Origin: Thioploca sp.
GTDB lineage: Bacteria > Pseudomonadota > Gammaproteobacteria > Beggiatoales > Beggiatoaceae
Length of the DNA stretch: 41,389 nt
Assembly (NCBI GenBank): GCA_030627235.1
Contig: DAOUSL010000011.1
Span: 1-41,389 of the forward strand
Direction: 5' to 3'
Position numbers and translations under genes: made by a program. The notes below the pieces were generated by a model, which saw only the letters and a list, made by a program, of their open reading frames with translations, had not been told where the DNA came from and did not search any database. Positions within the stretch are counted from its first letter, which is position 1. Every line of letters begins with the position of its first letter. This document shows positions 1-8,879 of this stretch, piece by piece.

Positions 1-2
1 CT

Positions 3-119
3 AAAGCCATGAAAGATGATAAAATTAAATGTATTGAAGCTGGAGCAAATGATTATTTGGCTAAACCAGTTGAGACAGATAAATTGCTGTCGTTGATGCG
101 GGTTTGGTTGTATCGGTAA
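3..119 (+). CDS. Response-regulator receiver (REC) domain, C-terminal end only
   Basis: The window opens inside a reading frame whose last 38 residues end at TAA 117-119. They contain [10 protein letters not shown], the beta5-alpha5 part of a CheY-like receiver domain with the conserved Lys-Pro pair, followed by a last helix ([13 protein letters not shown]). The gene stops right after the receiver domain, so this is either a stand-alone receiver or, more likely, the C-terminal receiver of a hybrid histidine kinase; endings of the [10 protein letters not shown] kind are common there. The phosphoacceptor Asp and everything upstream lie outside the window. Confidence 0.85.
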   Translation, partial: KAMKDDKIKCIEAGANDYLAKPVETDKLLSLMRVWLYR

Positions 120-126
120 ACAAAAT

Positions 127-217
127 GTCTGAATCAGGATTCACAGAATTTAAGAATTAAACCCCAAATTTGCCTTTATTCTGAAAATTTTATAATTCTG
201 TAAATTCTGATTCAGAC
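127..217. repeat. Long inverted repeat of the GTCTGAATCAG type
   Basis: Two 24-base arms, 127-150 and 194-217, are inverted copies matching at 22 of 24 positions. Each begins, read inward, with GTCTGAATCAG and ends with ACAGAATT. The 43 bases between are AT-rich. A single degenerate arm recurs at 1545-1569, and a weaker GAATCAGGATTAAAG trace lies at 34201-34215. This looks like a dispersed palindromic intergenic repeat (REP or MITE-like). Just downstream of the REC gene it could also end transcription, but there is no clean T-tract. Confidence 0.7.
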
Positions 218-254
218 AATTAAATATTTAATCAATGATTATCTTGCGTAACTT

Positions 255-278
255 GGTAGTCCTGAACGAAGTAGTGGT
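255..278 (+). repeat. IS1-like left terminal inverted repeat
   Basis: Reads GGTAGTCCTGAACGAAGTAG followed by TGGT. It is the inverted copy of 1064-1087 with one mismatch (C to T in CCTGAA-adjacent position 6 from the outer end). Confidence 0.85.
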
Positions 279-310
279 GTATAATAAAAAGTTGATATGA
301 ACATAAATAA

Positions 311-1055
311 ATGGTGATGAACTGCCCAAGATGTAACTCATAAAATACCATACGGTAGCATCCATAACGTAAAACTAAAATATTCCTGTAAAGAATGCCG
401 TCGTCAATTTGTTTTAGAACCCAAAAATATACTATCTAAAGAAAGATTTGATTAATAATATTAGAAAAAATACCATTAGCAGGAATTGCAAGAGTTGTTA
501 GTGAACGTTGCCTGCAAAATTATGTGAATATCAAATATGATTCTGTTCCAAAAGCAATTGATGTTACACCTAAAAGGTAAAATTATCATCCAATGTGATG
601 CAACGAAGTGGCGTGGCCTTATACGCCCAATGTAGGTAGGGATTCTTTGTATTTAGAAAATAAACAGTGGATTTGGTTAGCTATTAATATTGAAACGAAT
701 GAAATAGTTGAGTAGGGATTCTTATATTGAAAGAAGAGATACAAAAGATGCCCAAAGATTATGGAACTCATTACCACCTGTTTATAAACAATGTGCTATT
801 TCATTTACAGATTTTTGGGCAGCATATGATGCCATTTTTCCTAAAGAACGTCATAAATCAGTTGGAAAATAAACTGGTCTTACAAATTGTATTGAACGTT
901 TTAATTGCACCATGAGACAACGTATTGATCTCACATTCGTTCTTTACTTCGTTGCCCGTCTTGTTAGAAGCACTCTTTCTTTTTCCAAAAAACTTTCAAA
1001 TCACATTGGAGCTATTTGGATTTTCATTCATCATTATAATCCCAATATTATTTGA
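311..1055 (+). pseudogene. IS1-family transposase, multiply frameshifted
   Basis: Joining frames gives an InsA-like start with a zinc-ribbon (MVMNCPRCNS, then YSCKECRRQFVLEPKNIL), a helix-turn-helix-like stretch (EKIPLAGIARVVSERCLQNY) and an InsB-like catalytic part (QWIWLAINIETNEIVE, SFTDFWAAYDAIFPKERHKS, TNCIERFNCTMRQRIDL, LSFSKKLSNHIGAIWIFIHHYN). The breaks include a frameshift after CNS, one near 450, a disruption around 590-620 and an in-frame TAA at 870-872 inside the motif that should read GK-E-TG. The product cannot be made as one polypeptide, so the element needs a transposase from elsewhere to move. Assignment to IS1 rests on zinc ribbon, order of motifs and element size. Confidence 0.85.
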
Positions 1056-1063
1056 TTTCATGT

Positions 1064-1087
1064 ACCACTACTTCGTTCAGGATTACC
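1064..1087 (-). repeat. IS1-like right terminal inverted repeat
   Basis: Reads ACCACTACTTCGTTCAGGAT followed by TACC, the inverted partner of 255-278 and the outer boundary of the insertion sequence. Confidence 0.85.
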
Positions 1088-1881
1088 GATATTTTTAACG
1101 AAAACTTTACACTAGTAATATAAAGTGTTATCTACGTTTACTACTACCAAAAATCTTATTATCTATTTCAACTATAGTGAGATAACGATTCATATGATAT
1201 AGCAATTCATGTTTGCTTAAAATCCAAAATATCTCCTTGATTGATCTCAGTTTCAACTTTAAAAGCCATTTTTTCTAACCATTTTGAGAAACTTCACTAT
1301 TAAATAATTCATCACATTGTAATACATCATCAGCAAAAAATTCATAATTGCGAACAGTATCAATTAATGCTTCCACAAGTTTGTTCAAATAATGGTAATT
1401 TATATATATCTGCAAAAGATTGTTATAATTGAGAATTAATTTTATTTTTCCTCTAATTGTTTTACAAAGTTCCGCTTTAGTACTCAATTGGTTATGTAAC
1501 TATTTAAAAGAAATATCTCATAGCAATATATAGCAAAAAAATTATCTGAATCAGAATTCACATGATTTTGAAGTCCTGCCAAGGTTTCATGAGGTTCACG
1601 GAACATCCATGTTCCTTAGAACTATTCTTAGCAAAACAGATAAAGTTTCTCTACTCGTCCTGTCGTGCGACTCAGCTCAAATCCATCATACTTCTTCCTC
1701 ATGAATCTACGCAGAACTCATAGGCTAGGATGAAGCAATAAATCCCAGCTATCAACGTCAAACTAACCTTAATACCTATAACAACAAATTACACACTGAA
1801 AATGATTGATTTATATAATCTTTAATAAAAAAATTAATCCTTATAGTTTATAAAATATGTTTGCATAACTTCAGTAAATAA
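1088..1881. other. Gene-poor stretch with repeat copy and a small hairpin
   Basis: No recognisable gene apart from the doubtful small frame at 1275-1487. It holds a single copy of the GTCTGAATCAG-type repeat arm (1545-1569). At 1600-1615 there is a perfect 7-bp hairpin (GGAACAT, two-base loop, ATGTTCC) in a stretch (about 1570-1760) that is visibly more GC-rich than its surroundings. All six frames of that stretch carry stops; short runs on the minus strand read like protein (for example MRKKYDGFELSRTTGRVEKL) but match no family I know. It may be an old gene or element remnant. Confidence 0.5.
1275..1487 (-). CDS. Small hypothetical protein, doubtful
   Basis: A 70-residue frame from ATG to TAG-type stop region in otherwise non-coding DNA. 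The product is helical in character, with a hydrophilic acidic C-terminal half (NYEFFADDVLQCDELFNSEV), no signal peptide and no motif I recognise. No convincing Shine-Dalgarno sequence precedes it. It could be a real small protein, a piece of a decayed gene, or chance; the region around it carries repeats and insertion-sequence debris, which favours a remnant. Confidence 0.25.
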   Translation of the reverse strand: MSTKAELCKTIRGKIKLILNYNNLLQIYINYHYLNKLVEALIDTVRNYEFFADDVLQCDELFNSEVSQNG

Positions 1882-4800
1882 TCATAATATGATAATAATC
1901 ATAGCGATAAAACCAAGTGCAGCCGCTACTTTACCAGCTTGTTCAGCAGTTCCCCACCATTCTTCCCGATCTTGTTCTTCCTTATATATCCATAAAGCCG
2001 CCATTTCCTCAAAATTAAATTCCAAATTTGCATCAAGTTGACGAGCTTGTCTAAATTTTAATGTAGCCGCTTTAATATCACCATCTTGAGCCAATTGTCT
2101 ACCTTGTTCGATTAATAATTCTGCCATCGCTTTAATTTCAATAGATTGTAACTGTGGATTAAGTTGCAAAGCTTGTTGAAACTTTTTAATTGCAATTTTA
2201 ATATCGCCATGTTGAGCTAAAGCAGTGCCTTCTTTTATCCGTAATAAAGCCACTAATTTACCCACCTTTTTTTCTGGATCAAAGTTCAATTGTTGGTTTA
2301 AAGCTCTAGCTTCCCTAAATTTTTCTATCGCAGCTTCACTATCCCCAATTGCAGCTAATTGCTCTCCTTCTTGTAAACGTACTTGAGCCATAGTATTAGT
2401 GGCTAATTGATGTGGGTCAAAAGTCAATTTTGGGTCTAATAATCGAGCTTCTTTAAACTTTATTACAGCAGCTTCAATATCTTGTTCTGCCAATTGTTTA
2501 CCCTGTTTTACTAAAAATTGAGCAAACTCTTGAATTTTAGGAGATATTAATTTATTATCCAATTTTATTGCTACTTTAAATTTTTCTTTAGCAGCTTCAA
2601 TTTTGCCATCTTTAACTAATAACTCACCTTCTTTAGCCCGCATATGAGCAAGAGCTTTACGTCTAGGATTAAAATTTAATTGTGAATCAAATGCTATTGC
2701 TGCTTCAAATTGTTTAATTGCCAACTCAACTTTACTCGCTCTAGATAATTGTTTACCTTTATTAATTAATTCTTGAGTAATTATTTGGATTTCACTAGTA
2801 AATTCTAATTGTGAATCTAAGCTAATCGCTTGTTTAAATTTAGTAACTGCTGTTTGAATATCTTGTTCTTTAACTAATTGAGTACCTTCATACATATATT
2901 TTTGAGCAATGGCTTTATCTTCAGGATTAAAATTTAACTGTGAATCTAACATTAATGCCGCTGTAAATTTCTCCACTGCTTGCTTAATTTTATTGTTTCT
3001 AGCTAATTTTTCTCCTTCTTGCAATAAAATTTGGGCATTAGCTTTATTTTCAGGAATAAATTTCAATTGAAAATCTAATGTTCTAGCAGTTTTAAAATTT
3101 TCTATCGCAGCTTTAAAATCTCCTTTTTGAGCTGATAATTCCCCTTGTTGCATTTGGATTTGAGCAACTGCTTTATATTTTGGAGTAAAATGAAGTTGAG
3201 GATCAAACTCTAATGCTGCCTTAAATTTAGTGATTGCATTGTCAATATCTCCTTTTCTAGCTAAGTATTTACCTTGCTCTATCAACACCACAGCATTCAT
3301 TTTATTTTCTGGTTTAAAAGCTAAATTAGGTTCAAATTTAAGAGCTTCAGCATATTTTAAAATAGACTTATTAACTATACCTTGCCGAGCTAATCGTTCA
3401 GCTTGTTGTACTAATAAATTAGCAATAATTTGCGGACTATTAAATCTAGTATCTATTTCATCAACTTGTTTAAGTTGGTTAATTGCTGTTGTAATATCGG
3501 GATTAGATAATCCTTGTTTAATTAAATAATTAGCAAATATTTGATGGCTTTTATCTGTTGGATTGAACTTATAACATGGAGTTAGTTCTTTAGCTTGCTT
3601 AAATGTGCTTATTGCAGCTTGAATATGGCCTTGTTGAGCTAGAATTTTAGCCTTAGCTAGTAAAGCTTGGCTCTTGGTTATTGGTAATGAAAATTGCTGA
3701 CGTTGTTTAATTGTCAAACAAGTTGGAACTATTTGATTAGCATAATTAATTAATTCCTGTACTGACATTACTCGCCATAAACGAGCAGTTTTATCATCTG
3801 AAGTAGTAATAATAAATTTACCATCAGGACTAAAATTAACATAATTTACTTCATCTTCATGGCCAAACAAAACATTGAAAAGTTTACCATTTTTCCAGAT
3901 ACGAACTGTATTATCATCCGAAGCAGTAGCGATAAATTGACCATTGGGACTGAAAGCAATGTAATTGATCTCATCCTTGTGACCTCGTAAAACCTTAAAT
4001 AATTTACCAGTTTTGGTAACCCACAATCTTGCAGTATTATCATCCGAAGCAGTAACCACAAATTTACTATCAGGACTAAAAGCTGCATGATTTACCTTAT
4101 CTCTATGACCTTTTAATACTTTGAATAATTTACCATTTTTATGCCACAAACGAGCAGTTTTATCGTCAGAAACGGTAATAATTAATTTACCATTGGGACT
4201 AAATATAACTTGATTAACAGTATTTTTATGACCTTTTAAAGTTCGTAAAAATTTTCCATTATCTGAATTCCATAAGCGAGCAGTTTTATCGACAGAAGCA
4301 GTTGCAACTATTTTATTATTTAGACTAAAGCTTGCTTGTACAACCTTATTAGTATGCCCAGACAAAGCTATAAGTGGCTCATTAGTATAGTAGTTCCAAA
4401 TAGAAGCTGGATCCCAATTAAAATTCTGCCATAAATAAGTAGTTTCTTCATCAGAAGCTATTACTAGTTTGGAATGATCAGGACTGAAAGCAATATTATT
4501 AACTTCATCTATATGTCTGGCAATTATTTTAAAAGATTTATCAGTTTGCCAAATTCGGGTGGTTTTATCGGCAGAAGCAGTTATTACTTGTGAACCGTTA
4601 AATAAAGCTTGATTAACTCTATTTTCATGTCCTGCTAAAACTCTCAATAATTTACCAGTTGTAGTATCCCACACTCGAGCATTATTATCATCGGAAGCTG
4701 TCACTACTTGTTTGCCATCAGCACTAAAATCTGCATTTAAAACCCTAGATTTATGACCAGCCAATATTTTGAAGTTATTTCTATTCGCTACTTGCCATAA

Positions 4801-7047
4801 ACGCATTATTCCATCATCAGCAACAGTGGCAACTAATTTACTATCAGGACTAAAAGCTGCATAATTAACCTTGGCTGTATGACCAGCTAGAATGCTAATT
4901 TGCTTACCAGTTTTTGTTTTCCATAAGCTGGCAGTATGGTCTTCTGAAGTCAGAATGATGAATCTTCCAGAAGGACTAAAAGTGGCAAAAGTTAAAGCCT
5001 GTTTATGGCCAGCTAATATTTTCCGTAATTTACCATTTTCCCATAAATTAGCCGTTTTATCTTTAGAAACAGTTAGAATAAAACGACCATCTGGACTAAA
5101 AGCTGCATTTAATACATTGTCGCTATGACCTCTAAATACAGAAATTTGTTCACCAGTATTCACATTCCATAAGCGAGCTGTATTGTCATTTGATACTGTA
5201 ATTACCGTTTTATTATCTGGACTAAAGCTAGCAAAATTAATGTTATCAGTATGAGCAGCAAGGATATGTATTAGCTTTCCAGTATGACTGTTCCATAAAC
5301 GAGCAGTATTATCAGCAGATACGGTTACTATAATTTCATCGTTGGGACTGAAGCTTGCATAATTTATAGTTTTTTCGTGACCAGTTAATATGTTAATTAG
5401 CTTTCCATCCTGCCATAATCTAGCGTCTTCTGCTACAGTGAGTATTTTGTTATCTAATGCACTTAAAGTCACATGGTTTATGCCTTTTTGATGTCCATAT
5501 AATATTTTTATTAACTGACCTGTATTAGCATTCCAAATTCGAGCGGCATTATCATTAGCTATACTGGTAATTAGTTTGGAACTATCAGGGCTGAAAGAGA
5601 TAGAAGGAAGATTAACAAAAGGTACTCGTTGACCTTGCAAAACATTTAGTAAATTACCATCAACATCCCACAAATAAACTTGGCCATTAATACTAGCCGT
5701 GGCAATTCGTAAACCATCTGGACTATAAGCTACTCGATGAATTGGCTGTTCAGACTCAGTGATAATTTTATATTCACGTTGTTTTAAAATTGCTTCATAT
5801 AGCTTTTCTTCGGCGGCAAAAGTATAAGGACGTTCTGGAGCAAAGGTGTATTTAGGCAATGCTTCCAAGGCAAATAACATCCCATTAGTTGTATTACCTT
5901 TAGCAATTTCTTTATGAGCCAATTTAGTCAGAGATAGAGATTGCTTTTGTTGAAGAATATCATTAGCATCGATAAATTTATATGGTTGTTTAAATACAAA
6001 ATCTCCCCTGCTATTAGTATCGATTAATTTGTATTGTAAAATTTGTGACATATCCGCAATTAAACTGCGAGTAGTAAAAATTGTCTCTCCTTCTCTATTA
6101 TTTAACGCAACTACTAAATTTTGAGCTAAAACTGAATGTCTATCATTGCTGATAATTTGTTCATTACTTTCTAATAATATCCGTGATTTTCTAATAGCTT
6201 TTTGTAACAAATCGACTTTACTATTAGTTAACATATATTTAGGTAGTTTATTTAATATTTTTCTTACATTTTGCTGGTCATTAATTACCCAATTTTTCTT
6301 TTTATAATATTGAGTTAATGGACTAGAATAAAAACCATCTGATATGATTAAAACATTCCGCAAACTATTATTATTAATCAATAAATTACTGGTGATAATA
6401 TTAGTTTCTAACCAGTTTTGCCGATTACTTTTATCAGCATCAGTTGCTAACCAATAGCTTTGGCCATTTGCATCTTTATGACTACGTCCAGCATAATAAA
6501 TTAACAGATTATCATTTACTCCTAATTTATCTTTTAATTTTTTGAAAGCAGCAGTTATTTCCTGATATGAAGCATTGATTAATAGTATGTTATTAAAACC
6601 ATATTTACTGCTTAATACTTCATCAATAATCTTGGCATCGTTGATAGCAGTAGTTAATCTTGGCCAATGTTGATAGTTATTAATTCCAATAATTAAACCA
6701 TAATATTTGCCTAAACTGTTATCAATAGCGTAATTCCAGTATTTTTCACATTTTTGAAGCTGGGATAGGGTATTTTGTTGCCATTTGTTAACATCTATTT
6801 TAATCTGAGATATAGATGTTCTATATTGAGTTAATTTATTATTGCCAGCAACTAAGGAATTGTTGATTAAAAGTTTAAAGGCTTTAATAAGATTAATTTC
6901 AATAATTTGCAAATCGTTAGAATGCCCAACTTGTTTGAGTATTTCTGGGTATTCAGTTAAATTATCACAGGTTTTTACTGATATCTCGATTGCAAATGCT
7001 GGTAAAGTAAATAGTAATAGAATTAGTTGAAAAGTTAAATAGCGCAT
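1882..7047 (-). CDS. Exported giant protein: inactive caspase-like domain, 16 WD40 and ~13 TPR-like repeats
   Basis: The 1721 residues begin with a signal peptide (residues 1-19, ending LPAFA). Residues about 115-250 form a caspase-like (peptidase C14, orthocaspase/metacaspase) fold: YYGLIIGINNYQHWP, then NLLIYYAGRSH and VLIISDGFYSS. In active relatives these last two motifs read YYAGHG and SDSCYSG, so the catalytic His is Arg188 and the Cys is Phe239; His190 is a nearby non-canonical His. Residues about 430-1085 carry 16 WD40 repeats, most ending ARLW or similar, enough for two beta-propellers. Residues about 1120-1695 carry about 13 TPR-like units of about 42 residues (ground pattern G.L...G.I..AI.KF..A..LDPQL.F.P). 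The last residues (KVAAALGFIAMIIIIL) form a membrane segment. Likely a scaffold outside the cytoplasm, anchored at its C-terminus. It is divergent from nuoH with a 216-bp gap and no clear Shine-Dalgarno sequence. Confidence 0.9.
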   Translation of the reverse strand: MRYLTFQLILLLFTLPAFAIEISVKTCDNLTEYPEILKQVGHSNDLQIIEINLIKAFKLLINNSLVAGNNKLTQYRTSISQIKIDVNKWQQNTLSQLQKCEKYWNYAIDNSLGKYYGLIIGINNYQHWPRLTTAINDAKIIDEVLSSKYGFNNILLINASYQEITAAFKKLKDKLGVNDNLLIYYAGRSHKDANGQSYWLATDADKSNRQNWLETNIITSNLLINNNSLRNVLIISDGFYSSPLTQYYKKKNWVINDQQNVRKILNKLPKYMLTNSKVDLLQKAIRKSRILLESNEQIISNDRHSVLAQNLVVALNNREGETIFTTRSLIADMSQILQYKLIDTNSRGDFVFKQPYKFIDANDILQQKQSLSLTKLAHKEIAKGNTTNGMLFALEALPKYTFAPERPYTFAAEEKLYEAILKQREYKIITESEQPIHRVAYSPDGLRIATASINGQVYLWDVDGNLLNVLQGQRVPFVNLPSISFSPDSSKLITSIANDNAARIWNANTGQLIKILYGHQKGINHVTLSALDNKILTVAEDARLWQDGKLINILTGHEKTINYASFSPNDEIIVTVSADNTARLWNSHTGKLIHILAAHTDNINFASFSPDNKTVITVSNDNTARLWNVNTGEQISVFRGHSDNVLNAAFSPDGRFILTVSKDKTANLWENGKLRKILAGHKQALTFATFSPSGRFIILTSEDHTASLWKTKTGKQISILAGHTAKVNYAAFSPDSKLVATVADDGIMRLWQVANRNNFKILAGHKSRVLNADFSADGKQVVTASDDNNARVWDTTTGKLLRVLAGHENRVNQALFNGSQVITASADKTTRIWQTDKSFKIIARHIDEVNNIAFSPDHSKLVIASDEETTYLWQNFNWDPASIWNYYTNEPLIALSGHTNKVVQASFSLNNKIVATASVDKTARLWNSDNGKFLRTLKGHKNTVNQVIFSPNGKLIITVSDDKTARLWHKNGKLFKVLKGHRDKVNHAAFSPDSKFVVTASDDNTARLWVTKTGKLFKVLRGHKDEINYIAFSPNGQFIATASDDNTVRIWKNGKLFNVLFGHEDEVNYVNFSPDGKFIITTSDDKTARLWRVMSVQELINYANQIVPTCLTIKQRQQFSLPITKSQALLAKAKILAQQGHIQAAISTFKQAKELTPCYKFNPTDKSHQIFANYLIKQGLSNPDITTAINQLKQVDEIDTRFNSPQIIANLLVQQAERLARQGIVNKSILKYAEALKFEPNLAFKPENKMNAVVLIEQGKYLARKGDIDNAITKFKAALEFDPQLHFTPKYKAVAQIQMQQGELSAQKGDFKAAIENFKTARTLDFQLKFIPENKANAQILLQEGEKLARNNKIKQAVEKFTAALMLDSQLNFNPEDKAIAQKYMYEGTQLVKEQDIQTAVTKFKQAISLDSQLEFTSEIQIITQELINKGKQLSRASKVELAIKQFEAAIAFDSQLNFNPRRKALAHMRAKEGELLVKDGKIEAAKEKFKVAIKLDNKLISPKIQEFAQFLVKQGKQLAEQDIEAAVIKFKEARLLDPKLTFDPHQLATNTMAQVRLQEGEQLAAIGDSEAAIEKFREARALNQQLNFDPEKKVGKLVALLRIKEGTALAQHGDIKIAIKKFQQALQLNPQLQSIEIKAMAELLIEQGRQLAQDGDIKAATLKFRQARQLDANLEFNFEEMAALWIYKEEQDREEWWGTAEQAGKVAAALGFIAMIIIIL

Positions 7048-7263
7048 AATTTTAAAATAAGATAGTTTAAGTGTTATATGGTCATAATAATTGTTAATTT
7101 AAATCTTGAAAACTTAAATAATAATAATAAAGAAATATATTTTAATAGCAATGATAATGTACAAATTGTTTAATTTCTATTATAATAAATTTTCCTTAAT
7201 GAAATTAGTGGACAATTTTACTTACTACACATTTAAATATTTTTTCTCCCAGTTTAAAAAATT

Positions 7264-8316
7264 ATGATTGAATCAATATATTACTTATTTATAACAGTGG
7301 TTAAAATTTTAATCATCGTGTTGCCAATAATGGCATGTGTAGCCTATTTAACTCTTGCGGAACGTAAGATTATTGGCTATATGCAGGTACGAATTGGTCC
7401 AAACCGAGTCAATTTATCAATAATCCCATTTCTTAGAAATTTACCTGGATTTGGGCAACCAATAGCCGACTCGATTAAATTGATGTTTAAAGAAATCATC
7501 ATTCCGACCAATTCTAATAAATTTTTATTCGTAGGAGCTCCAATTCTATGCTTAGCACCAGCTTTAGCTGCTTGGGCAGTAATACCTTTTGCTGATGGTT
7601 GGGTATTAGCCGATATTAATGCAGGTTTACTCTATGTTTTAGCAATGACTTCTATTGGAGTATATGGGGTTATGATATCAGGTTGGGCCTCTAACTCTAA
7701 ATATGCCTTCTTAGGAGCAATGCGATCTACAGCACAAATCATTTCCTATGAAATAGCAATGGGTTTTGCATTGGTTGGGGTATTAATGGCCGCTGGCAGT
7801 TTGAACCTAAGTGAAATTGTAATGGCTCAACAAGGTAGTTTATTACATTGGTTTTGGATACCTTTGTTTCCATTATTTATTGTTTATTTCATATCTGGTT
7901 TAGCAGAAACTAATCGGGCTCCATTTGACGTAGCAGAAGGTGAGTCAGAAATTGTAGCTGGGTTTCATGTAGAATATTCGGGGATGTTATTCGCAGTATT
8001 TTTCCTCGCTGAATATGCTAATATGATTTTAATTGCCGCATTAGTGACTATATTTTTCTTAGGTGGTTGGCTATCTCCATTTGAAGGCGTTCCAGTTTTA
8101 GGATACCTTTTCTCCTTTTTACCAGGTATATTTTGGTTTGGAGCTAAAATAGCGTTTGTATTATTCTTTTTCTTATGGACTAGAGCAACTTTTCCACGTT
8201 ATCGTTATGATCAAATTATGCGATTAGGCTGGAAAGTATTTATCCCAATCACTTTGGTATGGATAGTAGTATTAGGCTTACTGATATTATTAAAACTGCC
8301 GCCTTGGTTTGCATGA
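7264..8316 (+). CDS. nuoH: NADH-quinone oxidoreductase subunit H
   Basis: Membrane subunit of respiratory complex I that forms much of the quinone-binding site where the peripheral arm meets the membrane arm. The 350 residues are full length and show NuoH landmarks: [19 protein letters not shown] near the start, [34 protein letters not shown] and the acidic loop [21 protein letters not shown], plus eight or so hydrophobic segments. It is the first complex I gene here. The usual upstream neighbour nuoG is replaced by the divergent WD40/TPR gene, so this nuo block has its own promoter somewhere in 7048-7263. Its stop overlaps the Shine-Dalgarno region of nuoI (TGAGG). Confidence 0.97.
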   Translation: MIESIYYLFITVVKILIIVLPIMACVAYLTLAERKIIGYMQVRIGPNRVNLSIIPFLRNLPGFGQPIADSIKLMFKEIIIPTNSNKFLFVGAPILCLAPALAAWAVIPFADGWVLADINAGLLYVLAMTSIGVYGVMISGWASNSKYAFLGAMRSTAQIISYEIAMGFALVGVLMAAGSLNLSEIVMAQQGSLLHWFWIPLFPLFIVYFISGLAETNRAPFDVAEGESEIVAGFHVEYSGMLFAVFFLAEYANMILIAALVTIFFLGGWLSPFEGVPVLGYLFSFLPGIFWFGAKIAFVLFFFLWTRATFPRYRYDQIMRLGWKVFIPITLVWIVVLGLLILLKLPPWFA

Positions 8317-8326
8317 GGAAAACATA

Positions 8327-8815
8327 ATGAAAGCGATTATAGATTTATTTAAACGATTATTTTTATTAGAATTAATTAAAGGATTGAGAGTAACTGGGAA
8401 GTATTTGTTTGAACGTAAAATTACGGTACAATACCCAGATGAAAAAACTCCACAATCATTTAGATTTCGAGGTCGGCATGCTCAACGACGTTATCCTAAT
8501 GGAGAAGAACGTTGTATTGCTTGTAAATTATGCGAGGCTACTTGCCCAGCATTAGCAATTACAATTGAAGTTGAACAACGTGCTGACGGTTCTCGACGTA
8601 CCTCTCGGTATGATATTGATTTGACTAAATGTATTTTTTGTGGTTATTGTGAAGAATCTTGTCCAGTAGATGCCATTGTTGAAACACGTGTGTTTGAATA
8701 TTGTGGAGAAGAAAGTGGTGATTTATTGATGACAAAACAAGATTTATTAGCATCTGGCGATAAACTTGAATCACAATTAGCAGCAGATAGATTACTTGAT
8801 TCACAATATCGTTAA
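8327..8815 (+). CDS. nuoI: NADH-quinone oxidoreductase subunit I (2x[4Fe-4S])
   Basis: Peripheral-arm ferredoxin-like subunit carrying clusters N6a and N6b, passing electrons toward the quinone site. Two complete cluster motifs are present: [12 protein letters not shown] and [12 protein letters not shown], with RCIACK and LTKCIFCG contexts typical of NuoI. I place the start at ATG 8327, giving 162 residues, the usual size, because GAGG at 8315-8318 sits at good distance; a TTG at 8309 in the same frame would overlap nuoH and adds only six residues. It is translated directly after nuoH. The next complex I gene, nuoJ, is separated by a palindromic repeat and a MORN-type gene, which is unusual. 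Confidence 0.97.
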   Translation: MKAIIDLFKRLFLLELIKGLRVTGKYLFERKITVQYPDEKTPQSFRFRGRHAQRRYPNGEERCIACKLCEATCPALAITIEVEQRADGSRRTSRYDIDLTKCIFCGYCEESCPVDAIVETRVFEYCGEESGDLLMTKQDLLASGDKLESQLAADRLLDSQYR

Positions 8816-8819
8816 ATCT

Positions 8820-8856
8820 TAGACCTGTCAGATTTTTTTAATATCTTGCAGGTCTA
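8820..8856. repeat. Palindromic repeat, AGACCTG type, after nuoI
   Basis: TAGACCTG (8820-8827) pairs perfectly with CAGGTCTA (8849-8856) around a 21-base loop that itself holds a run of seven T. Imperfect inner pairing suggests a decayed longer palindrome. Because the T-run is in the loop and not after the stem it is not a standard terminator; I read it as a REP-like intergenic repeat. It may weaken read-through from nuoI to the downstream genes. Confidence 0.5.
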
Positions 8857-8879
8857 TAGTTATATTTTAGGATAATACT

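Larger units (their letters stand above)
255..1087 (+). mobile_element. Decayed IS1-family insertion sequence
   Basis: An element of 833 bp is bounded by 24-base terminal inverted repeats (255-278 and 1064-1087, 23 of 24 matching, sharing TGAACGAAGTAGTGGT). It encloses one broken transposase on the plus strand with IS1-type InsA and InsB features. The length fits IS1, whose classic member is 768 bp. No clear target-site duplication is visible (left flank ...GCGTAACTT, right flank GATATTTTT...), so either the flanks have drifted or the insertion is old. Confidence 0.85.

Noticed and set aside
3230-3529. A 99-residue plus-strand frame, and others, inside the giant repeat gene.
   Set aside because: They are antisense shadows of the highly periodic TPR and WD40 coding repeats, which repeat their open frames on both strands.
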